Part shown: piece by piece, positions 1 through 5,461 of the stretch | Numbering within the stretch: the stretch's first letter is position 1 | Layout: every line of letters starts with the position of its first letter | Source of the DNA: Caldora sp. SIO3E6 | Lineage (GTDB): Bacteria; Cyanobacteriota; Cyanobacteriia; Cyanobacteriales; Coleofasciculaceae | Length of the DNA stretch: 9,461 bases | Direction of reading: 5' to 3' | NCBI GenBank assembly: GCA_010672185.1 | Contig: JAAHHL010000188.1 | Span: forward strand, 1 to 9,461 | Notes under the pieces: generated by a model | Told to the model about the DNA's origin: nothing | The model's database searches: none | The model's input: only the letters and a program-made list of their open reading frames with translations | Program-made: the position numbers and the translations under genes

Positions 1-21
1 TGGGGACGCGGGGATGGGGAG

Positions 22-57
22 ACAAGGAGGACAAGGAGGACAAGGAAGACAAGGAAG
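22..57. repeat. 9-bp tandem repeat (ACAAGGAGG / ACAAGGAAG)
   Basis: Four contiguous 9-mers: two ACAAGGAGG followed by two ACAAGGAAG. They are preceded by a G-rich stretch (positions 1-21) containing GACGCGGGGATGGGG. This is the first module of a composite repeat leader upstream of the potD-like gene. The tract may extend left of the window. Confidence 0.9.
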
Positions 58-70
58 GAATTGATACTCA

Positions 71-130
71 CCAATTCCCAATTCCCAATTCCCAATTCCC
101 AATTCCCAATTCCCAATTCCCAATTCCCAA
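71..130. repeat. heptamer STRR, CCAATTC x8
   Basis: Eight perfect tandem copies of CCAATTC (71-126) plus a partial copy. The 7-bp period is typical of cyanobacterial short tandemly repeated repeats. This is the second module of the leader of the potD-like gene, and it lies where a promoter or 5' UTR would normally be. Confidence 0.95.
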
Positions 131-133
131 ACA

Positions 134-168
134 ACAAACGACAAACGACAAACAACAAACAACAAATG
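134..168. repeat. heptamer STRR, ACAAAYG/ACAAACA x5
   Basis: Five heptamers in a row: ACAAACG, ACAAACG, ACAAACA, ACAAACA, ACAAATG. The last unit contains an ATG (166-168) that is out of frame with the gene starting at 179. The same unit followed by AC supplies an in-frame TGA (167-169) upstream of that gene. This is the third module of the leader. Confidence 0.9.
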
Positions 169-178
169 ACAATTCCCA

Positions 179-1291
179 ATGTCCAAATATCCCAAAAGCC
201 GCACTAGGCGTAAATTCCTACAACTAGCTGCCTCCGCTACTCTGAGTAGTGTGGCAGTATCTGGATGTGGCTGGACTCTGGCTAATGTTAAGCCAACGCC
301 TAGTGGTCGAGGTTCAGAAGATGAGTTATATATCTATACCTGGTCTGGTTATACAGATCAAGAGTTACTAGACCGTTTTACCAAAAAAACCGGTATCAAG
401 GTTGTAGCAGATGTTTTTGATTCCAATGAAGCGATGCTGGCTCGACTGCAAGCCGGAGGTGGTAGCGCCTACAGCATTATCTACCCTTCTGATTATATGG
501 TGCAGAAGATGGTGGAGTTGGATTTGTTGACTCAACTGGACTTTTCTTACATTACTACTCTGGAGCAGTTGTTTCCCCGCTTTCTTAATCCGGAATATGA
601 CCCAGATAATTTGCACAGTATACCCACAAGCTGGGGAACTACTGGCTTAGTTTACAACAAACAACAATTACAACCACCACCCGATGACTGGGACTATCTT
701 TGGGATTACCAAGGACAATTAGCCAAGCGGATAACATTACTCAATGATGTCCGGGAAGTTATGGGAGCAACATTGAAAATGTTAGGTTACTCCTACAATA
801 CTAAGGATACTGAGCAGATTGAAGAGGCTTATGAACAGTTAGTCAAGTTAAAACCCAGCATAGCTTCCTTTACTTCAGATGCTTGGCGACCACAAATTTT
901 GAGTGGGGATTTAAAAGCAGCTATGTGCTATTCTTCCGATGCCAATGAAGTCATTGAAGAAAACCCTGATTTGGAGTATGTGCTACCTCAAAGTGGTTCT
1001 TCTGTATGGATGGATACTATGGTAATTCCTAAAACTGCTCCTAATCCTAAGGGGGCTTATGCTTGGATTAATTTTATGTTGGAACCAGATGTTGCTGCTC
1101 GAATGTGTGAGAGATTGAGTTTCGCTACACCGAACAAAGAAGCCTACAAACTATTACCCTCTAAAATCCAAGATAATCAAAGTTTGTTTCCCTCAGAATC
1201 CGCTTTAGAGAACTGTGAGGGTTTGTCTCCTGTTGGTAATCAAGTTGAAGAAGTTTATGACCGCTACTGGACAAGATTGACGAGTGGTTAG
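179..1291 (+). CDS. potD: PotD-like spermidine/putrescine ABC transporter substrate-binding lipoprotein
   Basis: Probable periplasmic polyamine-binding component of a PotABCD-type importer. The N-terminus is a Tat lipoprotein signal: R10-R11-K-F-L-Q, a hydrophobic stretch, then lipobox VSGC with Cys30 as the likely lipidated residue. The mature part has the family's pattern: YTWSGY (53-58) opening the first strand, DSNE (81-84), YPSDY (102-106) and SWGTTG (151-156), which in PotD/PotF-type proteins line the ligand cleft. At 370 residues it is close to normal length. ATG 179 is the only sensible start: it leaves seven residues before the twin-arginine region, and an in-frame TGA lies at 167. 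No Shine-Dalgarno sequence is visible, because the leader is repeat DNA. No permease or ATPase gene follows, so partners would have to lie upstream or elsewhere. The ligand is inferred from family resemblance. Confidence 0.88.
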
Positions 1292-1324
1292 CTATTTCCT
1301 ACCTCCAAAAAGCTGTCAGCTGGA

Positions 1325-1381
1325 ACTGGCATTGGTGCCAGTGGAATCATTATTTATTGGTTGCAATTGCGGTTTTTTTTT
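1325..1381 (+). terminator. possible terminator region after the potD-like gene
   Basis: A perfect 7-bp hairpin (ACTGGCA, loop TTGG, TGCCAGT; 1325-1342) lies 34 bp after the potD-like stop. A run of nine T (1373-1381) follows only after a 30-bp gap, so this is not a textbook intrinsic terminator. The hairpin and the T-run may act separately. Confidence 0.3.
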
Positions 1382-1436
1382 GCTATTATTATGAATAATG
1401 GAGAAGATGTGCGCATATAAACTATTCCTCCTCGCT

Positions 1437-1453
1437 ACAGGCAAGATGCCTGT
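1437..1453. repeat. short hairpin repeat ACAGGCA-AGA-TGCCTGT
   Basis: Perfect 7-bp inverted repeat with a 3-nt loop, followed by TCCACAAG. From memory, small palindromes of this kind (AGGC...GCCT followed by TTCCACAAG) are dispersed in intergenic regions of Nostocales. Here it lies 63 bp upstream of the antitoxin start, in its leader or promoter region. Confidence 0.6.
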
Positions 1454-1516
1454 TCCACAAGAAACTGATGATTGAATTTCTAGGTAAACAGCTCCCTCTT
1501 TTAAGAAATTAAGGTT

Positions 1517-1762
1517 ATGAGTTTAATTATCCCCGATGAGTTTCTACAAACAGCAAGCATTTCAGAAGCTGATCTCAAGCTCGAAATTGCCATTGTACTA
1601 TTTCAACAAGAGAAAATTACTTTAGGGACAGCCAGCCAGTTTGCTGCAATGAACCAATTACAGTTTCAGCGAATTTTAGGTCGCCGTCAAATTCCAAGTC
1701 ATTATGGCGTTGAGGAATTTCAACAAGACTTAAAAACGTTGGAGGCAAATAACTGGCGATGA
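1517..1762 (+). CDS. UPF0175 family antitoxin-like protein
   Basis: An 81-residue protein matching the UPF0175 pattern: an N-terminal strand (SLIIPDEFL), a helical middle (LKLEIAIVLFQQEKITLGTASQFA) and a helix-turn-helix-like end where the helix before LGRRQIP would be the recognition element. Family members are usually the DNA-binding antitoxin upstream of a DUF3368/PIN-like toxin, which is exactly the arrangement here: its stop overlaps the next start by 4 bp (ATGA at 1759-1762), implying translational coupling. Only a weak AAGG (1511-1514) precedes ATG 1517 at short spacing. Autorepression of the pair is typical of such modules but is inferred, not shown. The C-terminal part (EEFQQDLKTLEANNW) would be expected to contact the toxin. 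Confidence 0.85.
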   Translation: MSLIIPDEFLQTASISEADLKLEIAIVLFQQEKITLGTASQFAAMNQLQFQRILGRRQIPSHYGVEEFQQDLKTLEANNWR

Positions 1763-2250
1763 TTGTTGTAAGTAATACTTCGCCTATCTTTTATCTTTCC
1801 ACCATTGGACAGCTTGATTTACTCCGTAAACTCTATAATAAAATCTTGATTCCCACGGCTGTTTTTAATGAAATTACCAATGTAGGCAATACAGATGCTA
1901 GTGCTACAATTGTACCTACCTTAAGTTGGATTCAGACTCAATCTGCAACTGACCAAGCGTTAGTACACAAATTAAGAAGCGAACTCGACCCCGGTGAAGC
2001 TGAGGCCATTGCCTTAGCTATTGAGTACAGTGCTGATCGTCTCATCATTGATGAAAGATTGGGTAGAGTAGTTGCCATAAGACTGGGATTAGAAGTAACA
2101 GGTGTTTTAGGGATTCTTATTGCTGCCAAACAGAATAACTTGATTCAAGAGGTGAAACCTTTACTCAATAATTTAACTGAGCAGGTTGGCTTTTGGGTGG
2201 ATGAGCAGCTTTACACAGTGGTTTTACAAGCAGTTGGCGAATCAATTTAG
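1759..2250 (+). CDS. DUF3368 PIN-like toxin
   Basis: A 163-residue protein of the DUF3368 group of PIN-fold proteins, the usual partner of UPF0175 antitoxins. PIN domains cut RNA with a cluster of acidic residues that bind metal. The visible counterparts are IVVSNTSPI (residues 2-10), E38 in FNEI, E80/E82 in DPGEAEAIALA and D98 in LIIDERLGR. The first acidic position is Asn6 rather than Asp; as far as I recall this is common in DUF3368 members and does not by itself mean inactivity. GVLGIL (115-120) is a conserved family segment. Length is normal and no frameshift is seen. It is coupled to the antitoxin by the ATGA overlap and presumably shares its promoter. RNase activity is inferred from the fold. 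Confidence 0.85.
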   Translation: MIVVSNTSPIFYLSTIGQLDLLRKLYNKILIPTAVFNEITNVGNTDASATIVPTLSWIQTQSATDQALVHKLRSELDPGEAEAIALAIEYSADRLIIDERLGRVVAIRLGLEVTGVLGILIAAKQNNLIQEVKPLLNNLTEQVGFWVDEQLYTVVLQAVGESI

Positions 2251-2419
2251 CATTTTGAATTTGATGTGAGGCTTTAGGCGATCGCACTACAGGCTATAGG
2301 ATTTTCACCGATTGATTAGTGGGGGACGATCGCATTAGAATGATATAGCCTATTGTCTGGGCATGCCACAGTAGTTAGTAAATCACTACATTTTTCAAAA
2401 GTTATGAAAGAGCCGATAT

Positions 2420-2486
2420 GGTTGGGTTTCGCTCTCCCATCGAATCAATAAGTTTTCTCCAAAGTATTGATGTGCTTAACCCAACC
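2420..2486. repeat. spaced inverted repeat GGTTGGGTT ... AACCCAACC
   Basis: Nine-bp perfect arms (2420-2428 and 2478-2486) separated by 49 bp. They are followed by CTACAGGCGATCGC, including a HIP1 site at 2492. The arms resemble a short palindromic repeat common in Nostocales, in which they lie close together around TTTCGCT. Here about 40 bp of unrelated sequence separates them. The element sits just past the stop of the SPASM remnant, between convergent genes. Confidence 0.55.
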
Positions 2487-2502
2487 TACAGGCGATCGCG
2501 CT

Positions 2503-3231
2503 TTACCTACCTTCTAGATATTCATTAATTAAGCTCCGTGTAGTTGCTATCATCAGTTGGCACATTCTTCCAACCAATTGGTTATCATTTCTAGATGACT
2601 CCAGTGTGACCTGGCACTGACCTGCACAAGAACCTTCAATCTCACAGCCTTTACAAAAATCATTATTTCCAGGAAGTCGGCTTTCTATGAGTTGAGAGTA
2701 CTTACTCTCAGGAGTAAAGCATTCTTCAAATGTGTCTGATGAGCCAACAACTGTATTAGTATGACCACAAGTTTTCAGGCTGCCATCAACATTGAATTCG
2801 AGCGTCTTACCCTCCATTGCAGGGCAAAATGCATGAGGAGTATTAAGCCAAGAATTAGACATTAAATTTCGGAATGGGGTCTCCCATGTACCATAGAAGT
2901 TCAAGTCTTTCTGGTGTGCATAGTGCCGTAACAAGAGAATTTTCTCGACACAAGATTCTGTAGTAATTCCGATCGATCGAACCAAGTCAAAATCCATCGC
3001 CATGTCTTTGACTCCGATCTCCTTTGCAAGATCGACGATGCTTTCATCTACTAGGTGGAAATTTCTATCAGTCACAGTCACAGTAAAACCATCAATAGGA
3101 TGATCAATAGACTTGAGAAGTTTGATTTTGTTCATGATGGTGTCAAACGTGCCGCGACCTTTCTGATCTACTCTGATAGAGTCGTTTCCGTCTTTTAACC
3201 CATCTAGCGATGTGGAAATTTTGACATTCAA
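2503..3231 (-). pseudogene. radical SAM/SPASM enzyme, C-terminal fragment
   Basis: 242 codons from a TTG at 3231; an in-frame TAA lies 21 nt upstream and there is no ATG at the expected place. The first residues (KISTSLDGLKDGND, then R20) match the middle of a radical SAM barrel, so homology starts abruptly mid-domain and the N-terminal CX3CX2C motif that binds the catalytic 4Fe-4S cluster is missing. The C-terminal SPASM domain is complete: C136-X13-G150-X4-C155, then C193-X2-C196-X5-C202-X3-C206, and C224, the canonical seven-cysteine pattern for auxiliary clusters. Intact relatives are usually about 350-450 residues and often modify ribosomal peptides; no precursor peptide is seen here. 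I translated the opposite strand upstream to 3300 and found no missing half. Most likely a 5'-truncated remnant. The original substrate is unknown. Confidence 0.8.
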
Positions 3232-3344
3232 GATGACTTGGCTTCTGTATTATCACATGGGTATTGATTTATTGATTTAGTCTTTGAATGCGCAGGAATT
3301 TTTACGAAGAAAGAAGGGTGTACCATTTAAGCTGACCTAGTACT

Positions 3345-3448
3345 TATAGCAATCCTAAATAGGATGTAACAAGTGATCGGCTTAAAACCCACGTATAGCA
3401 AGGATCACGTTTACTGAAAATTGCCACGACTTAAATAGAATTGCTATA
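3345..3448. mobile_element. MITE-like element with 13-bp terminal inverted repeats
   Basis: A 104-bp segment bounded by TATAGCAATCCTA (3345-3357) and the complement of TATAGCAATTCTA (3436-3448), matching at 12 of 13 positions. A small inner palindrome, ATCCTA-AA-TAGGAT, lies at the left end. There is no coding capacity. No target-site duplication is clear. It lies between the broken 5' end of the SPASM remnant and the end of the GIY-YIG gene. It resembles non-autonomous elements of Nostocales, but no parent transposase is visible. Confidence 0.45.
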
Positions 3449-3501
3449 TTGATATACCAATTCGTAAAAGCATGTTTCACAAACTAACTCGAATAATTCC
3501 T

Positions 3502-3825
3502 TTAAAAGTCCTCTAAATACTTGATTTCACGCCTTCTGTTACCAGCAGGGGAAAGCCTTGCCAGTTCCGCTGCCTCAGAACCATGCGGATTATCTGAATA
3601 GCCAAACGAAAACCACAAGTCATGACCATGATCTACTAACATGGCGATTGATTTGCTCCCACGACCACTTAAATGTTCCTTGAGTCTACGACGAATACTG
3701 TTTGATCTTCCAAGGTAGGCAGGCATATCTCCTGCTGTTTCATCGTAGATGCAGTAGATTCCACCTGCATTTGGTGCTGAATCGACATTCCTACTGTTAA
3801 ATGGTTTGATTTCGCCTTCTCTCAT
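3502..3825 (-). CDS. small stand-alone GIY-YIG domain protein
   Basis: A 107-residue protein that is nearly all GIY-YIG domain. GIY is at 22-24, and the YIG element is YLG at 37-39 followed by Arg40. Arg46/Arg47 and His51 sit in the conserved helix (RRRLKEHL), and Glu84 in SEAAELARL is the likely metal-binding glutamate. P93 to N96 is the usual loop before the last helix. GIY-YIG proteins nick or cut DNA in repair, homing, restriction or mobile-element contexts. Without an added DNA-binding domain the role here cannot be assigned. ATG 3825 is supported by AAGGAG (3832-3837) six bases upstream. It has its own candidate promoter and lies within an accessory block of same-strand genes. Catalytic residues appear intact, so it may be active. 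Confidence 0.8.
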   Translation of the reverse strand: MREGEIKPFNSRNVDSAPNAGGIYCIYDETAGDMPAYLGRSNSIRRRLKEHLSGRGSKSIAMLVDHGHDLWFSFGYSDNPHGSEAAELARLSPAGNRRREIKYLEDF

Positions 3826-3831
3826 TGCTTT

Positions 3832-3837
3832 CTCCTT
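3832..3837 (-). promoter_or_regulatory. Shine-Dalgarno site of the GIY-YIG gene
   Basis: AAGGAG on the minus strand, six bases before ATG 3825. It is the best ribosome-binding site in the window and fixes the start. Confidence 0.8.
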
Positions 3838-3873
3838 TTGCGTTGCGGCAAGACTTCAGCTTAAGAGCTACAT

Positions 3874-3902
3874 AATATAAGTATAGCAGATTAAAGTTAC
3901 AA
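3874..3902 (-). promoter_or_regulatory. candidate sigma-70 type promoter of the GIY-YIG gene
   Basis: On the minus strand, TTGTAA (3897-3902) and TATATT (3874-3879) are separated by exactly 17 bp. This would place the transcript start near 3867 with a leader of about 40 nt before ATG 3825. Found by eye; an overlapping TATACT is an alternative -10. Confidence 0.45.
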
Positions 3903-3942
3903 TATGTAATGAAAGAAGGTCAATTTTGTAAGAACGCTTGAA

Positions 3943-4095
3943 CTAAGTAAAATATATTCCTAAGTCACCAGATTGAACTCTTTCTAAAGAAAAAACTGGT
4001 GGTTGCTGATCGTAATTTGGAGTTTGAGGAGGAGAAATCCTTATACCTGTACTAGCATCGAGATTTCTTATCTTCCATACAAGAAGAGCACTTTG
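3943..4095 (-). pseudogene. 50-codon startless coding remnant
   Basis: On the minus strand, directly after the TAG of the Dnd-associated gene (4096-4098) and in the same frame, 50 sense codons run to a TAG at 3943-3945. The translation is protein-like, with RNLDASTGIRISPPQTPNYD and QQPPVFSLERVQSGD in its middle, but it has no ATG, GTG or TTG start. Another frame has a nearby ATG (4078-4076, MEDKKSRC then stop), which would fit a former start now out of frame. I read this as the remains of a decayed small gene; the last six residues (LGIYFT) may lie beyond a breakpoint. Stop-codon readthrough from the upstream gene is possible but less likely. I cannot name the family with confidence. Confidence 0.5.
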
Positions 4096-4575
4096 CTATA
4101 AAAATCTACTCAAATCGAAACTATCTTCTGTCAACTCTTCCTTAAACCTCTCCGCACTCAATAACAACAACAGTTGCTCGGAATAATCCACTGCTCCTCG
4201 TAACTCATCCCGCAAAATCTCCAAGCCACCATTAGCATACTCCTCAAAAATACGGATGCGCTTCTCTTGGGCAACGTTATCACTAGGCGAGATAATTTTG
4301 GTATCCTTAGTTTGTGCGATCGCGATTAAATTCAGCACCAAGTCGTATCCCCTTGATGCAAAAATTTCGAGCCCAATGGGTGCAGGCTCTTTTGTGGAGA
4401 TCTTACCTAAAGGGATTTGCCTGTTCCTCTGTGCCCCTAGGGTAGCAGCAAATACAACCACATCAGCATAAGTCTGAAAAGGTCCGGTTGTATCCTTTGA
4501 TGCAGTTAAAGCTTGTACTAAATCAGCCTTGTCCTTAGCAATTCTAATTCTGTTGACACCCATTGTGTTACTCAC
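4096..4575 (-). CDS. DNA phosphorothioation (Dnd)-associated protein 4-like
   Basis: A 159-residue protein resembling the Dnd system-associated protein 4 family (recognised from memory, not by search). Matching segments are NRIRIAKDKADLVQAL near the start, GPFQTYADVVVFAATLGA (32-49), EPAPIGLEIF and RIFEEYANGGLEILRDEL. Family members occur beside the dnd genes, which replace a DNA backbone oxygen with sulfur, but their biochemical role is not settled. No dnd gene (cysteine desulfurase, DndC, DndD or DndE) is seen here, so it is an orphan or at the edge of a locus outside the window. The start is ambiguous: GTG 4575 has AAGGAG only two bases upstream, while ATG 4563 has it 14 bases upstream. 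The end, FDLSRFL, looks like a natural C-terminus. A HIP1 site (4316) lies inside the gene. Confidence 0.7.
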   Translation of the reverse strand: MSNTMGVNRIRIAKDKADLVQALTASKDTTGPFQTYADVVVFAATLGAQRNRQIPLGKISTKEPAPIGLEIFASRGYDLVLNLIAIAQTKDTKIISPSDNVAQEKRIRIFEEYANGGLEILRDELRGAVDYSEQLLLLLSAERFKEELTEDSFDLSRFL

Positions 4576-4627
4576 GGCTCCTTGGGGATTTTAACAGAAT
4601 CTTCTTGGCTTCATCAAATATGTTAAT

Positions 4628-4678
4628 GGGAATTGGGGATTGGGAATTGGGGATTGGGAATTGGGAATTGGGAATTGG
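4628..4678. repeat. heptamer STRR, GGGAATT/GGGGATT x7
   Basis: Seven heptamers in the order GGGAATT, GGGGATT, GGGAATT, GGGGATT, then three GGGAATT, plus GG. This is the complement of the CAATTCC module found at 71-130. It lies between the divergent Dnd-associated and DUF2358 genes, so it is in the leader of one or both. Confidence 0.95.
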
Positions 4679-4730
4679 ATGTACCTCACTGATTTGAGAA
4701 CTGCTATATTAGTTTTTAGGTCGTAGGTTT

Positions 4731-4734
4731 GAGG
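4731..4734 (+). promoter_or_regulatory. Shine-Dalgarno site of the DUF2358 gene
   Basis: GAGG five bases before ATG 4740. It supports that start codon. Confidence 0.55.
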
Positions 4735-4739
4735 ATAAT

Positions 4740-5201
4740 ATGGATAAAACAGAAAAGATATCAGATCATTCCAGCAGCACTGAAGCTCAATTGCAGGTAG
4801 CAAAGGTTATAGAAACGCTGCAACAAGACCTACCAACCTTATTTAAGCAAGATATCTCCTATCATATTTATACCCAGGATATCTACTTTCAAGACCCCAT
4901 TAGTCGATTCCGAGGAAAATTCAACTATCGCATTATCTTTTGGACACTGCGCTTTCATGCTAGGCTATTTTTTACAGAAATCTACTTCGATGTACATGAT
5001 GTGTATCAGCAAGACCAGGATACTATCAAGGTGGATTGGACGGTTCGTGGTATTTTGCGTCTTCCCTGGAAATCTCGGTTATTCTTCAACGGTAATTCTA
5101 CCTACAAACTCACTAAAGAGGGTTTAATCTACAATCATCTCGACATCTGGGACCGGAAACCAGGGGAAATTTGGCAACAGTTTTTTCGCAAAGGCTCCTA
5201 A
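4740..5201 (+). CDS. DUF2358 family protein
   Basis: A 153-residue protein of the DUF2358 family, which occurs in cyanobacteria and in plant chloroplast-targeted proteins. The family is thought to have an NTF2-like fold, and no reaction is established. Diagnostic parts are the N-terminal helix (QVAKVIETLQQDLPTLF), then DISYHIYTQDIYFQDPISRFRG (39-60), the LRFHARLFF segment, and later strands ending in YKLTKEGLIYNHLDIWDRKP. There is no signal peptide or membrane segment, so it is probably a soluble cytosolic protein. ATG 4740 has GAGG five bases upstream. The gene stands alone: divergent from the Dnd-associated gene and convergent with the pentapeptide gene. Its full length matches the family, so it is probably functional. 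Confidence 0.85.
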   Translation: MDKTEKISDHSSSTEAQLQVAKVIETLQQDLPTLFKQDISYHIYTQDIYFQDPISRFRGKFNYRIIFWTLRFHARLFFTEIYFDVHDVYQQDQDTIKVDWTVRGILRLPWKSRLFFNGNSTYKLTKEGLIYNHLDIWDRKPGEIWQQFFRKGS

Positions 5202-5216
5202 CCGAATGGCACGCTT

Positions 5217-5401
5217 GTTAAGTTGGGCGGGTTTTGATCGGAATATTGCAGTCAAATGGCCTAGATTGTCCCTAAACCTGCCCCTACAACAGATACAATT
5301 TAATTCTTCATGGTTAAATTGGGCGGGTTTTGATCGGAATATTGCAGTCAAATGGCCTAGATTATCCCTAAACCCGCCCCTACAACAGATACAATTTAAT
5401 T
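5217..5401. repeat. two direct copies of an 89-bp repeat with an internal inverted repeat
   Basis: Copy 1 (5217-5305) and copy 2 (5313-5401) differ at only three of 89 positions (period 96 bp). Each copy carries GGGCGGGTTT near its start and AAACCCGCCC (copy 2, 5370-5379) or AAACCTGCCC (copy 1, 5274-5283) near its end. Copy 2 therefore has a perfect 10-bp stem around a 39-bp loop, and copy 1 has one mismatch. From memory, the ends (GGGCGGGTTT, and CCCGCCCCTACA) resemble a dispersed Nostocales intergenic repeat. The array lies between convergent genes, where folded RNA could help end transcription from either side. Confidence 0.9.
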
Positions 5402-5456
5402 ATCAATTATCAATTATCAATTATCAATTATCCATTATCAATTATCCATTATCCAT
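5401..5456. repeat. heptamer STRR, TATCAAT/TATCCAT x8
   Basis: Eight heptamers with no interruption: four TATCAAT, then TATCCAT, TATCAAT, TATCCAT, TATCCAT. The tract ends just before the stop of the minus-strand pentapeptide gene at 5462 and abuts the second 89-bp repeat copy. It is AT-rich, unlike the CAATTCC family of heptamers elsewhere. Confidence 0.95.
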
Positions 5457-5461
5457 TTTTT

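Noticed and set aside
368..616. Minus-strand open frame inside the potD-like gene
   Set aside because: It lies wholly within a well-supported gene on the other strand and has no ribosome site or family resemblance.
1437..1453. Hairpin before the antitoxin as a dedicated operator
   Set aside because: It resembles a short palindrome dispersed in related genomes, so a specific regulatory role is not supported.
1938..2129. Minus-strand open frame inside the PIN-like toxin gene
   Set aside because: Shadow of the toxin gene, with composition typical of an antisense frame.
4256..4471. Plus-strand open frame opposite the Dnd-associated gene
   Set aside because: Fully inside a recognised gene on the other strand; no independent support.
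4591..4803. Minus-strand open frame of 70 codons
   Set aside because: Its second half is translated heptamer repeat (PIPNSQ-type residues) and its first half overlaps the DUF2358 start in antisense.
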